A stretch of DNA of 64,000 nt from positions 51,646 to 115,645 of the forward strand of contig JAHDCC010000002.1 of NCBI GenBank assembly GCA_020630065.1. Direction: 5' to 3'. The notes below the pieces were generated by a model. That model was not told the origin of the DNA. It worked only from the letters and a program-made list of their open reading frames with translations, and made no database searches. Position numbers and translations under genes: made by a program. Below are positions 46,041 through 54,993 of this stretch, piece by piece (the stretch's first letter is position 1; every line of letters starts with the position of its first letter). This DNA comes from Acidimicrobiales bacterium. GTDB taxonomy: Bacteria; Actinomycetota; Acidimicrobiia; Acidimicrobiales; SZUA-35.

Positions 46041-47048
46041 GTGAATCCTCAAAAATCAAGCACCATCGGTGACGTCGCAGCCGAGGCAAATGTCTCCGTT
46101 GCTACGGTGAGCCGAGCACTTCGGGGTTTGCCAAACGTCGCCGAGAGTACACGTCGGCGCATCGAGGAGGTAGCGGAAAGACTTCGTTATCAGCCGGACC
46201 CTTCGGCGTCGAGGTTAGCGAGCGGAAAGTCTTCAACGGTCGCGATCATCGTTCCAACGTTGGAAGGATGGTACTTCTCGACGGTTATGGCGGCATCGAC
46301 GACAGCGTTGACGAAGGGGGGGTATGAGTCTCTCATTATCGTGGACGCGGTTGACGACTCCGCCGGCCGTTTGGTCGATAGGTCGGTTCTTAAAGGTGTA
46401 GATGGCGTAATCCTAATCAACATGGCGTTGTCGGACTCGAAACGGGAAACCCTTCAGCGTTCAGCTATTCCGGTGGTTTCCATTGGGATGAAGATTGAGG
46501 GTTTCTCAGCCGTCAGTATCGATGATGTCGCTCTTGGTTTCGAGGCGACATCACATCTCGCTGGTCTCGGGCACAAGACGGTCGGGGTCATCACGGGATT
46601 GAAGTGGAATCCATTTCAGTTCGAAGTTTCAGACCGCAGGTTGGCTGGCCACATGGCGGCGCGTAGTCATTTTTCGTTGGTGAAGGACGATGATTTGGTT
46701 GTCGGGGGAGATTTCTCGATGGTCGGAGGTTACAACGCGATGCTTAAGTTAATGGAGCGCCCCGAACGCCCGTCAGCCCTACTGGCATTCTCCGATGAAA
46801 TGGCTTGTGGGGCGTGGTTGGCCGCCCGCTCGCTAGGGTTGTCCGTGCCCGAGGATATCTCGATTATTGGGGTGGACGACCACCCGATGTCGGAGCTTTG
46901 GGGGCTGACCACGATCGCTCAGAACGTGACCAGCCATGGCGGCTTAGCGGCCGAATTGCTGCTCAAATTGCTGAAGGAATCCGATGACGTCGGAGATATT
47001 GAGGTTGAAACGACCCTTATCCAACGGTCGTCAACCCGTGTGGTCTAA
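46041..47048 (+). CDS. LacI-family transcriptional regulator
   Basis: A 335-residue regulator. The N-terminal helix-turn-helix is TIGDVAAEANVSVATVSRALRG with the hinge LRYQPDPSASRLASG. The rest is a periplasmic-binding-protein-like sugar sensor (VAIIVPTLEGWYFSTVMAAS, ALLAFSDEMACGAWLAARSLG, ISIIGVDDHPMSEL, TTLIQRSSTRVV). GTG 46041 is chosen because the HTH begins shortly after and GGAG lies 7 nt upstream; the frame is open from 45987. Two matching palindromes, at 45910 and 47117, are probable binding sites. It likely represses the adjacent sugar-import and phosphorylase genes until the sugar is present. Confidence 0.9.
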   Translation: MNPQKSSTIGDVAAEANVSVATVSRALRGLPNVAESTRRRIEEVAERLRYQPDPSASRLASGKSSTVAIIVPTLEGWYFSTVMAASTTALTKGGYESLIIVDAVDDSAGRLVDRSVLKGVDGVILINMALSDSKRETLQRSAIPVVSIGMKIEGFSAVSIDDVALGFEATSHLAGLGHKTVGVITGLKWNPFQFEVSDRRLAGHMAARSHFSLVKDDDLVVGGDFSMVGGYNAMLKLMERPERPSALLAFSDEMACGAWLAARSLGLSVPEDISIIGVDDHPMSELWGLTTIAQNVTSHGGLAAELLLKLLKESDDVGDIEVETTLIQRSSTRVV

Positions 47049-47116
47049 GGTCTTAGGTAGTCGGACGTCATAGAGATGACACTTGACACTCTTGTTCGTC
47101 TATGGTTATTTAAAGA

Positions 47117-47130
47117 TGTAAGCGCTTACA
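47117..47130. promoter_or_regulatory. LacI-family operator TGTAAGCGCTTACA (perfect palindrome)
   Basis: A perfect 14-bp palindrome 25 nt before the start of the solute-binding-protein gene. It matches the site at 45910 in all but one base and fits the family consensus. Its place between promoter and gene suggests repression of the transport operon. Confidence 0.75.
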
Positions 47131-47155
47131 TACATTCAGCGCCAAAGGGAGAGAT

Positions 47156-48559
47156 ATGAGAAATAGTCAAGTAAAGAAGCCTAAAAGGCTTGCTGTAACC
47201 GCTTTAGTGTTGGCCCTAGTTGCCTCGGCCTGCAGTAGCGGGTCTACGGCGGAGGGCACGTCCGGAGGACAGACTACGGCAGCGGACTCGGGGGACGACA
47301 CCTCCGAGCTCGTCAATAGCGATATCGAGACGTGTGACGGCAAGATCGACAAAGATGTAACGATTGCCCTTGCAGCTCATAGCGGTGATGATGCCTACGC
47401 TCAGACAGTGGATGATTTCAACGCTGGTCCAGGTAAAGAACTTGGAGTAACCGTAGAACTCGTAAACCTCGGCGAAGAAAGCTACGAGGACTTCATTACC
47501 GGTGCAGCCGCCTCAAACTCACTGCCAGAAATAATAGATATGGATGGCCCATTCCTATATAACTTTGCATGGAATGGCTTCGTTCAGCCACTAGGCAATT
47601 GTGTGTCTCAGGAAAAGGTAGACGAGTTTCTACCATCGGTTATTGGACAAGGCACCTACGAGGGAGAACTCTATTCCTTAGGTTCATTCGATTCTGGCAT
47701 GGGTCTCTGGGCCAAGAAATCCGACCTTGAAAAAGTTGACGCCCGCATCCCGGAGTCGTCCGCTGACGCCTGGTCAGCCGAAGAGTTCACAACCATTCTG
47801 AAGGACCTCGAAACCTCGGGTGTCTCCGCCCCTCTTGATATTCAGTGGAGCTACGGCGCTGGCGAATTCCGCCCCTATGCGTTTGCCTCAATAGTCCAAT
47901 CAGGTGGCGGCGACCTAATTGATCGAGACGGGTACCAGACAGCTGATGGTTTCTTGAATTCACAAGGTGCAGTCGATGCACTGACCACGTTCCAAAGTTG
48001 GGTCAATGATGGCCTGGTCGACCTCGAAGCGATCGACGACAATAACTTCATCAACGAAGATGCGTCGTTCTCGTGGGTAGGGCATTGGAAATACAATGAC
48101 TACAAAGAAGCATTGGGTGAGGACCTGATACTCGTGCCTCTACCTGATTTCGGTGCGGGTTCGAAGACCGGGATGGGCTCGTGGAACTGGGCGATGTCGT
48201 CAGCCGTCGAGGACCCAGACGCAGTTTGGGCGTTCATCGACTTTGCTACACAAGCAGAACAGGTGAAATCGATCGCTGCATTTGAGGGCGCTGTACCGTC
48301 GCTGTTGTCTGTCCTCGAAGAAGACCCGTCATTCAGTCCAGGCGGGGATCGATACCTCTACGTTCGTAACCTGCAAGCGTCACCAGAGGTCGCGGTGCCA
48401 AGGCCACAAACGGCAGCCTATGGCTTTATTCGCAACGAATACTCCGATGTGTTTGCAGACATCGTTGGTGGTGCCGACGTTGAGGAAACACTCAATCAGG
48501 CGGTCGAAAACATTGACGCTGACATTGAGAGTAATGAAGGTTATAGACCAGCCGAATAA
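47156..48559 (+). CDS. sugar ABC transporter substrate-binding lipoprotein
   Basis: A 467-residue lipoprotein of the family 1 extracellular solute-binding proteins. It has a signal peptide with lipobox LVASAC (Cys26), then a Ser/Thr/Gly-rich linker. The mature part has LPEIIDMDGPFLYNFAWNGFVQPLG, YSLGSFDSGMGLWAKKSDL and SWNWAMSSAVEDPDAVWAFIDFATQAEQ. It captures the sugar outside and delivers it to the two permeases encoded next. GGGAGAG lies just before ATG 47156. The upstream operator and nearby phosphorylase point to sucrose or another glucoside as ligand. A long hairpin separates it from the permease genes. Confidence 0.9.
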   Translation: MRNSQVKKPKRLAVTALVLALVASACSSGSTAEGTSGGQTTAADSGDDTSELVNSDIETCDGKIDKDVTIALAAHSGDDAYAQTVDDFNAGPGKELGVTVELVNLGEESYEDFITGAAASNSLPEIIDMDGPFLYNFAWNGFVQPLGNCVSQEKVDEFLPSVIGQGTYEGELYSLGSFDSGMGLWAKKSDLEKVDARIPESSADAWSAEEFTTILKDLETSGVSAPLDIQWSYGAGEFRPYAFASIVQSGGGDLIDRDGYQTADGFLNSQGAVDALTTFQSWVNDGLVDLEAIDDNNFINEDASFSWVGHWKYNDYKEALGEDLILVPLPDFGAGSKTGMGSWNWAMSSAVEDPDAVWAFIDFATQAEQVKSIAAFEGAVPSLLSVLEEDPSFSPGGDRYLYVRNLQASPEVAVPRPQTAAYGFIRNEYSDVFADIVGGADVEETLNQAVENIDADIESNEGYRPAE

Positions 48560-48587
48560 GCTTCCCCTCCGAAAAATAATATAAACG

Positions 48588-48633
48588 TTAGGGGTTGGTG
48601 TCGAGGTTTTGCAGACCTTGCATCAACCCCTAA
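48588..48633 (+). terminator. intercistronic hairpin between binding protein and permeases
   Basis: TTAGGGGTTGGTG at 48588-48600 pairs with CATCAACCCCTAA at 48621-48633 (one G-U wobble). An inner AGGT/ACCT stem extends it. It sits 28 nt after the binding-protein stop. No U-tract follows, so it fits an attenuator or 3'-end stabiliser that raises binding-protein levels over permeases. Confidence 0.55.
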
Positions 48634-48656
48634 GGCATCAACCAACGGATTCTAAA

Positions 48657-49541
48657 TTGAGCACTTCAAACAACTCCGCCAATGCACGAGCAGGGTATCT
48701 ATTCTCGCTTCCGGCGATGATGTTTACAGCCGTATTTATGGTCGGCCCATTTCTTTACGCCGTCTACCTTTCATTTACTAACCGAAAGCTCCTAAGCCCG
48801 CTGCCGACTCGATGGGTGGGATTCGAGAACTACATCGATGTTCTTACAAGCTCGGATTTTTGGGCAGCACTCAAGAACAACTTCGTTTTCTCTGTCGTGA
48901 CCGTTCCGCTCCAAACCGGCTTAGCGCTGGCCCTAGCCGTTCTCGTCAATCAGAAACTACGAGGCTCCACCTTTTTCCGTACCACCTACTTCATCCCGAT
49001 CACGTTTTCATTGTCGGCGGCATCGATTATTTGGAGTGTGTTGCTCAACCCGTCTGGCTTGTTCAACACCGTGCTCGAGATAGTTACTTTTGGGCAGTTT
49101 ACGCCCGACTGGTTAAACGATCCGAGATACACGATGGCAGCGGTGATCATTGTGTCGATCTGGGCCAGCGTGGGGTTTCAAATGGTTATCTTGCTGGCGG
49201 CTCTGCAAGGTGTATCCCAAGACCTCTACCAAGCAGCCTCGGTAGACGGTGCAAATGCTTGGGAGAAGTTTCGGCATGTCACCTTGCCCGGCATCCGCCA
49301 CCAACTTTTCTTCACGCTGACCGTGACGATCGTGTTGTCATTCCGGTTATTTGACCAGGTGTATATTCTCCCGCCGAAACCAGGCGGACCTATCGATGCG
49401 ACCAACACGATAATGGTCGAAATGATTCAAGCTTCCGGTAACAATCAGATCGGGAAAGCGTCGTCGATAGCGGTTCTCTTTTTTCTGATCGTACTTTTTC
49501 TAACGATTTTCTTTCGACGCTTCGAACCCAAGGACTACTAA
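48657..49541 (+). CDS. sugar ABC transporter permease, MalF type
   Basis: A 294-residue inner-membrane protein with six transmembrane helices (AGYLFSLPAMMFTAVFMVG at the start, ALKNNFVFSVVTVPLQTGLALALAV in the middle). The EAA loop, which contacts the ATPase, is YQAASVDGANAWEKFRHVTLPG. It forms the channel together with the following permease. TTG 48657 (giving STSNNSANARAGY) is likely, although the frame is open from 48609. It is followed one nucleotide later by the second permease gene. Confidence 0.9.
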   Translation: MSTSNNSANARAGYLFSLPAMMFTAVFMVGPFLYAVYLSFTNRKLLSPLPTRWVGFENYIDVLTSSDFWAALKNNFVFSVVTVPLQTGLALALAVLVNQKLRGSTFFRTTYFIPITFSLSAASIIWSVLLNPSGLFNTVLEIVTFGQFTPDWLNDPRYTMAAVIIVSIWASVGFQMVILLAALQGVSQDLYQAASVDGANAWEKFRHVTLPGIRHQLFFTLTVTIVLSFRLFDQVYILPPKPGGPIDATNTIMVEMIQASGNNQIGKASSIAVLFFLIVLFLTIFFRRFEPKDY

Positions 49542-49542
49542 T

Positions 49543-50400
49543 ATGACCAGCATAAAAAGCGCAAAGGCTCAAGCCCGAAGAAAGTCCGTAACGGCGTACG
49601 TACTACTGGCATCGTTTGCAGCTTTTTTCTTAACACCTGTGATCATTATGGTCGTTGGTTCTTTCAAGAGCGATGAACGGGTGCTCGCCGATCAGAAGTC
49701 GCTGGAGGCCTTTTCCCCGACACCTTTCGAGGGGCTAGAAAACTATCAGCAGGCATCCGAGACAGGGAACTTCTTCACCTCGCTTCAGGTCTCGTTGATC
49801 GTTTCGTTCATGATCGTCATAGGTGGTCTGGTAGTGAACAGCTTCTGCGGCTACGCTCTCGCCCGTTTGCGGTTTCGGGGGCAGCGACTCTTGCTCGGGC
49901 TGTTCGTGGCATTGATTATCGTGCCGTTCGAAGCGTTGTTGGTTCCGCTGTTGTTAATGATGTCGGAGATCGGCTGGACCGACACGATCCGGGCACAGTT
50001 TTTGCCGTTCATCGCTCAGCCGCTCTATATATTTCTCTTCTACTCATTCTTCAAGGGTCTCCCCGGCGAGCTTGAGGAAGCAGCGATGATCGATGGTGCT
50101 GGCCCGTTCACTACCTTTAGGAAGATCATTTTCCCATTAGCGAGGCCTGCATATGCGAGTGCCGGGATATTGACGTTTCTGTACTCGTGGGGCCAGTTCT
50201 TATGGCCTGTGATGATCGCTCGGAGTGAGGAAGTGAGACCTCTGCCGCTGGGTCTTACGTTCTTTAGGGGGACGCCGCCTGTCCAATGGGCGGACCTCTT
50301 GGCGTATGCCACGGCGATGGTTTTGCCGGTCCTGATCGTGTTCGTGATCTTCCAACGCCAGTTCGTTCAAGGCGTCTCAAACGCGGGTCTGAAAGGTTGA
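49543..50400 (+). CDS. sugar ABC transporter permease, MalG type
   Basis: A 285-residue inner-membrane protein with six helices (YVLLASFAAFFLTPVIIMVVGSF at the N-terminus). The EAA loop reads EEAAMIDGAGPFTTFRKIIFPLARP. It starts one nucleotide after the MalF-type gene stop, so the pair is translationally coupled. With the lipoprotein and the ATPase encoded on the other side of the LacI gene it makes a complete importer. Confidence 0.9.
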   Translation: MTSIKSAKAQARRKSVTAYVLLASFAAFFLTPVIIMVVGSFKSDERVLADQKSLEAFSPTPFEGLENYQQASETGNFFTSLQVSLIVSFMIVIGGLVVNSFCGYALARLRFRGQRLLLGLFVALIIVPFEALLVPLLLMMSEIGWTDTIRAQFLPFIAQPLYIFLFYSFFKGLPGELEEAAMIDGAGPFTTFRKIIFPLARPAYASAGILTFLYSWGQFLWPVMIARSEEVRPLPLGLTFFRGTPPVQWADLLAYATAMVLPVLIVFVIFQRQFVQGVSNAGLKG

Positions 50401-50496
50401 AGGTCTTGAGATTACACATGGGTCGGAATTGCGAACCTGGCTGATGCCGGTTGGATTTGATGTGCCTTCGGTGGGATGCCTATTCGTGGAGTGTGA

Positions 50497-51690
50497 GTGG
50501 TGGGAAAAACGTCTGCTGGTTTGAATTCGTTGGCGAGGCCGACAAGAGGCCAGCTGCACAAAAAGTGGAAACGTATCGTGCGGTCTCTCACGGCCTGTTT
50601 GGTAGTTGTCATTGGACTAAACGTTTGGAGGTACAGCATCGTCGATTCTTCGGGAGAAGAGAGTTCGGGGCAAGGGGTCGTCGAGTACGACCGAACGTCA
50701 ATTTCTACGTTGGACGTCTTGATCGGACGGGCGGATATCGAACGAGGGGCTTGGATCGCTAGTCTCCAAGATAACTTTACGTTCACCCTCAGAGGGGTGG
50801 TCGCAACAGAGGATATTAAGCGTTCTATCGAGGTCTCTGTGCTTCAGACCTACGGAGGTTTTGGACAAAGCGAAATTGTGGTTGATCCAACGGTGGGTGG
50901 CTCTTCTTGGCAGGAGCAGGTGCCGGTGTTGATCAAGGAGGCGGCAGCGCAGCTTATCGACGGTGGTGTCGCTGTCAACGATCGGGAAACCTACATCGTT
51001 GGCTCAGTTCCCCGAGACGAGACGCTTCGTCAGTTGGCAGCGGTGCTTTCCGACCTCAGTCTTCCGGTGGAAACCTATGATCTAGATGTCGTTGACTTGG
51101 CTCCGCCTCGAGTTTCGGTTCTGTCGAAGGACGGCAAACTCACTCTCGCCGGGTATGTGCCGAGCCAAGTGCTAGTCGACTCGATAGAAGCTTCTAGCGT
51201 CGATCTTTATGGCGAAGAGAACATAACAAACAACCTCAGGGTTAGCGACAATACCTTTGCTCGGTTCGCATTCAAGCGGTGGGGAGACAATCTTGAAGCG
51301 TTTCTTCCGTTCGAGAACTTTTATCTGTCGGTCGCGAACGGACGGTTAACCAGCAACGTGTCCGGCGGGGTAGTGTTCGAGTCGAATTCGGCCGAGTTGA
51401 CGGTCGAAGGCATGGAACTTCTGAACGGTATCCCCGCTTTGGCTGAAAGGTCGAATGGTTTGTTGGATATCGTAGGCCACGCAGACGACCAGGGAAGTAC
51501 TGAGGAGAATCTCGAACTGAGTCGTCAACGGGCTGAATCGGTGAAAGGGTTTTTCGTTTCTCGAGGTGTTGAACCTGAGAGAATACGTGTCGTTCCTAAA
51601 GGTGACACGGTGCCGATTGCTAGCAATAATACGTCGGTCGGTCGGGAACTTAACCGACGGGTCCAGATAGTTATTCGGCCCCGTCGTTGA
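50497..51690 (+). CDS. membrane-anchored BON and OmpA-family protein (ArfA-like)
   Basis: A 397-residue protein. A short cytosolic basic N-terminus leads into one transmembrane helix (about 27-43, IVRSLTACLVVVIGLNVW). The outer part holds two BON-like repeats (about 60-265, e.g. TFTLRGVVATEDIKRSI, KLTLAGYVPSQVLVDSI). The C-terminal OmpA domain binds peptidoglycan: VVFESNSAELTVEGMELL, LDIVGHADDQGSTEENLELS and ELNRRVQIVI. This order is that of mycobacterial ArfA (OmpATb). The first of two adjacent GTG codons has GGAG a few bases upstream. Role: likely cell-wall attachment; it is not obviously tied to the sugar importer, which ends 96 nt upstream. Confidence 0.85.
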   Translation: MVGKTSAGLNSLARPTRGQLHKKWKRIVRSLTACLVVVIGLNVWRYSIVDSSGEESSGQGVVEYDRTSISTLDVLIGRADIERGAWIASLQDNFTFTLRGVVATEDIKRSIEVSVLQTYGGFGQSEIVVDPTVGGSSWQEQVPVLIKEAAAQLIDGGVAVNDRETYIVGSVPRDETLRQLAAVLSDLSLPVETYDLDVVDLAPPRVSVLSKDGKLTLAGYVPSQVLVDSIEASSVDLYGEENITNNLRVSDNTFARFAFKRWGDNLEAFLPFENFYLSVANGRLTSNVSGGVVFESNSAELTVEGMELLNGIPALAERSNGLLDIVGHADDQGSTEENLELSRQRAESVKGFFVSRGVEPERIRVVPKGDTVPIASNNTSVGRELNRRVQIVIRPRR

Positions 51691-51722
51691 GAGATGTCTT
51701 GGTCTCAAGTGGCAACCGGCTC

Positions 51723-52289
51723 TTAGCCTTTTGCTCCGAGTCCTTTGCAGATCCACTCAATTAGTTGCACAACTTCTTCGTGGCGCATTTCTTGTTGTTT
51801 GATCAGGATGCGTTTGATGAACGAGCCTTCAACGAATTCGGCTGCCAACTCAAAATTTTCAATTGTCGGAAGTTCACCTCGTGCGACTGCGTTTGCGAGA
51901 ATGACTTCTACCGGTTGGGTCTGGTTGGCTTCGATGCGGTTATGTAGTTCACAAAGCTCCTCGTCCATGGCGCTGGCATGGAGCAGGCTGGTGATCATTT
52001 GTCGGCTTTCGCCGTTGCTGAAACGGGGCAGCAGCATTTCTGCCAGTTCTAACAGGTCGAGTCGTAGTGCTCCGTTATCGGGAATATGTTCCGGCTCTCG
52101 GTGGGCTTCGATACTACAGATAACGAGTTCGGAGACGGAATCGAAATGTCGATAAAACGTCGTTTTTGCCACTCCGGATCGTTCTACTATCGAGGCAACG
52201 GTGACTTTGTCGACGCCTAGTTCCATAGATAGTTCGAGCGCGGCTTTGATCATCTTGGTGCGCGCTTCTTCGCTTTTGGTTCGAGGCAT
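51723..52289 (-). CDS. TetR-family transcriptional regulator
   Basis: A 188-residue repressor. The helix-turn-helix reads VASIVERSGVAKTTFYRHFDSVSEL at about residues 27-51, and the C-terminal ligand domain is helical (LELAEMLLPRFSNGESRQMI). It is divergent from an MmpL transporter gene, the common layout for a repressor that controls an exporter. The 28-bp inverted repeat at 52394-52421 is a likely operator. The ligand is unknown but is probably a hydrophobic compound or drug-like molecule. Confidence 0.9.
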   Translation of the reverse strand: MPRTKSEEARTKMIKAALELSMELGVDKVTVASIVERSGVAKTTFYRHFDSVSELVICSIEAHREPEHIPDNGALRLDLLELAEMLLPRFSNGESRQMITSLLHASAMDEELCELHNRIEANQTQPVEVILANAVARGELPTIENFELAAEFVEGSFIKRILIKQQEMRHEEVVQLIEWICKGLGAKG

Positions 52290-52317
52290 TAAACGTGTCC
52301 GAGTTTCGATGGCTTAC

Positions 52318-52368
52318 CAATAGGTTACGCCACAGGGTGCTTATTTGAAATTTGTCACCAACCTATTG
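52318..52368. promoter_or_regulatory. spaced inverted repeat near the TetR gene
   Basis: CAATAGGTT at 52318-52326 and AACCTATTG at 52360-52368 form a 9-bp inverted repeat with a 33-nt gap. Both lie close to the TetR start and could be a second, looser operator or a paired regulatory element. Confidence 0.3.
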
Positions 52369-52393
52369 TGATTGGAGCTAAAGGCATGTATAA

Positions 52394-52421
52394 CAATACG
52401 ATACCGGATCGTATCGTATTG
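52394..52421. promoter_or_regulatory. TetR-type operator (28-bp inverted repeat)
   Basis: CAATACGATAC and GTATCGTATTG are perfect 11-bp arms around CGGATC. The site lies between the divergent TetR and MmpL genes, overlapping TATAACAAT-like -10 sequence. Length and symmetry fit a TetR-family operator that represses both genes. Confidence 0.75.
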
Positions 52422-52550
52422 GTCTAGTCGGAACTTCCAACCGCAGTTCGTGGAATGGTTCCCTTAGGTGGATAATCAGGGTATTCCCTGATTGTTGCCG
52501 GCGTGACCCAAAGCGATACTTACACCACAGACGTGGATGAGGGACACAAA

Positions 52551-54854
52551 ATGTATTCAAATATCGGGCGTTGGAGTTACAGAAAGCGATGGCTTGTTCT
52601 CTTCTCCTGGATAGGACTGCTAGTCGGTGCGAACATCATCGCTGCAGCGGTCGGCCCAGCATATGACAACAGTTTCGACAACCTTGACTCAGAAAGCGAC
52701 CAAGGATTCGCCATCTTGCGTGAGTCGTTCCCCGGTGCCGGGGCACAGCTAAGCGGGTCGATTGTTTATCAAGTTGAAGGAACCGTTGCTGACCCCGAAG
52801 TTCAGGCAGCTATGGAAGAAGTGTTCGACAATGTGGCGGCGCTCGAAAACGTCAACGTTGTCAGCCCCTACACGCCAGCTGGTGCCCAACAGATAGCGCC
52901 GAGTGGTGACATCGCGTTCGCCACGGTCAACCTAAGCCAGGACTATGACCAGACCGAAGCCGGGCTGTTGGGTGGTGAAATCGAAGAAATCATCGAAGAA
53001 ACTCTCGGGGAAGATTCGGCGATTACCACCGAAGTCGGTGGGCAAGCGTTGGCTGAATTCGAACCGCCGGAAACCGAATTTATCGGGATCGCGTTCGCTG
53101 TTGTTATCTTGATCGTCGCCTTCGGTTCGGTAATGGCTATGGGCCTTCCGATCGGTGTTGCGCTCGCCGGTGTCGGAACCGGCATTGCCATGACACAGTT
53201 GATCAGTAACCTCACCACTGTTCCCGACTTCGCCAACCTGATCGGCGTAATGATCGGCCTCGGTGTCGGTATCGACTACGCCCTGTTTATTGTTACCCGC
53301 TATCGCAAGGAGATGAAAGATGGACTTGAGAGCGAAGACGCTATCGCCCTCGCTATGGACACCGCCGGTCGAGCGGTCGTATTCGCTGGTCTGACCGTAG
53401 TCTTCTCCCTTCTCGGCCTGCTTCTCATCGGCCTGTCGTTTGCTACCGGACTTGGTGTAGCCGCTGGTTCTACCGTTGCGGTCACCATGTTGGCTTCGAT
53501 TACACTCCTCCCCGCATTGCTCGGGTTTGCCCAACATCGGGTCGAAGTAACCCGTTGGCGTGGTCTGATCGCCGCCGGATTTGTCTCAGTTGCCCTGTTC
53601 GGAATAGGTATCGGTGTTCCCGCTATCTCGGGAGTCGCCGTCCTCGCTGCCGCTGTCGTCTTGCTCGCCGGGTTCGTCGTGAAACCGTTGCAGCGTTTGG
53701 TCCCTGAACGGACCGAGAAGCCACTACGTGAAACCGTGGCCTATCGCTGGAGTCGCATGATTCAGGCTCGACCGTGGGCCTTCCTGGTCATAGGCGCCGG
53801 AATGTTGATCGTTCTGTCGTTGCCGGTGGCAAACATTCGCCTTGGTTTCTCCGACGAGAGTAACCTCCCTGAAGAGACCACAACCCGTAAAGCATACGAC
53901 CTGGTGGCTGAAGGTTTCGGCCCAGGTTTCAACAGCCCGATGTTGGTCGCATCAACGGTCGAGGGGCCAGCCGATATTGCCGTGGTCGCCGAGCTGGGTG
54001 AAGCCATTGCCGCTGACCCGGGTATTGCCGCTGTTTCTCCACCATTGCCATCAAATATGGAAGCGCCGGAATCTTCCGAAGCGTTCTTGCTGCAGGTCAT
54101 TCCAAAAACGTCTGCCCAAGACGCCGAAACAGAAGACCTAGTCACGAGACTTCGAACCGACGTACTGCCATCGGTTACCGCTGGGTCTGGGGTTGACGCC
54201 AACCTCACCGGTGTGGCTCCAGCGAACATCGACTTCACCGACTATATGGCTAGTCGCTCGTTGGTCTTCTTCGCCGTCGTATTATTCGCATCGTTCCTTT
54301 TATTGATGGCAGTGTTCAGGTCCTTGTTGGTTCCGATCAAAGCGGTCATCCTGAACATGCTTTCGATCTCGGCTGCCTACGGCGTTGTGGTAGCGCTCTT
54401 CCAATGGGGCTGGTTCGGTTCGATCACGGGTATTGAACCAGCGCCGATCGAACCGTTCGTGCCGATGATGATGTTCGCTATCGTGTTCGGCCTTTCGATG
54501 GACTACGAAGTGTTCTTGCTATCACGAATTAAAGAAGAGTTTGACGCTACCGGAGATGCCGTTAACTCGGTAGCTGATGGTCTCGCTTCCACGGCCCGGG
54601 TGATAACCGCTGCTGCGGCCATCATGACCGTGGTGTTCGGCAGTTTCTTGTTGGAAGACAACCGAGTGATCAAACTATTCGGTGTCGGTTTATCTATGGC
54701 GGTTCTTCTCGACGCTTCGCTCGTGCGTATGTTGTTGGTTCCCGCAACGATGGAACTTCTCGGCAAGCGCAACTGGTGGCTACCTAGCTGGCTAGACCGG
54801 ATCGTCCCATCGATCAACGTCGAAGGTGGCGAAGAAGTAGCCGCTACCCCGTAG
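52551..54854 (+). CDS. MmpL/RND-family membrane transporter
   Basis: A 767-residue exporter with 11-12 transmembrane helices in two homologous halves. Both halves carry the acidic Asp-Tyr motif of the proton path: VGIDYALFIVTRYRKEM (first) and GLSMDYEVFLLSRIKEEF (second). A large outer loop lies between TM1 and TM2 (about residues 40-175) and a second between TM7 and TM8. The family exports lipids or hydrophobic compounds. ATG 52551 is chosen for the GAGGGA at 6 nt and the family start MYSNIGRWSYRKRWLVL; an upstream GTG at 52503 would add 16 residues. It is likely repressed by the divergent TetR protein. Confidence 0.9.
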   Translation: MYSNIGRWSYRKRWLVLFSWIGLLVGANIIAAAVGPAYDNSFDNLDSESDQGFAILRESFPGAGAQLSGSIVYQVEGTVADPEVQAAMEEVFDNVAALENVNVVSPYTPAGAQQIAPSGDIAFATVNLSQDYDQTEAGLLGGEIEEIIEETLGEDSAITTEVGGQALAEFEPPETEFIGIAFAVVILIVAFGSVMAMGLPIGVALAGVGTGIAMTQLISNLTTVPDFANLIGVMIGLGVGIDYALFIVTRYRKEMKDGLESEDAIALAMDTAGRAVVFAGLTVVFSLLGLLLIGLSFATGLGVAAGSTVAVTMLASITLLPALLGFAQHRVEVTRWRGLIAAGFVSVALFGIGIGVPAISGVAVLAAAVVLLAGFVVKPLQRLVPERTEKPLRETVAYRWSRMIQARPWAFLVIGAGMLIVLSLPVANIRLGFSDESNLPEETTTRKAYDLVAEGFGPGFNSPMLVASTVEGPADIAVVAELGEAIAADPGIAAVSPPLPSNMEAPESSEAFLLQVIPKTSAQDAETEDLVTRLRTDVLPSVTAGSGVDANLTGVAPANIDFTDYMASRSLVFFAVVLFASFLLLMAVFRSLLVPIKAVILNMLSISAAYGVVVALFQWGWFGSITGIEPAPIEPFVPMMMFAIVFGLSMDYEVFLLSRIKEEFDATGDAVNSVADGLASTARVITAAAAIMTVVFGSFLLEDNRVIKLFGVGLSMAVLLDASLVRMLLVPATMELLGKRNWWLPSWLDRIVPSINVEGGEEVAATP

Positions 54855-54874
54855 TTCTTACGCAATCCAGGTCT

Positions 54875-54914
54875 ATCGGGGGAGACGGGTTCCACCCCAC
54901 TCGTTTCCTCCGAT
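54875..54914 (+). terminator. long hairpin after mmpL
   Basis: Bases 54875-54890 pair with 54899-54914 as a 16-bp stem (three G-U wobbles in RNA) with an 8-nt loop, 20 nt after the mmpL stop. No U-tract follows, but stability suits a terminator before rsmD. Confidence 0.6.
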
Positions 54915-54993
54915 ATCAACTCGCCTCGACCCGGCCCGAATGGGCTCTCTCGAACGCTACGCTACGTTATGGGTCTATGAACGGGCGATTTCT

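Noticed and set aside
52932-53537. 201-codon minus-strand frame in the MmpL gene
   Set aside because: Antisense to clear MmpL membrane segments and the VGIDYALFIVTRYR motif; composition is not protein-like.
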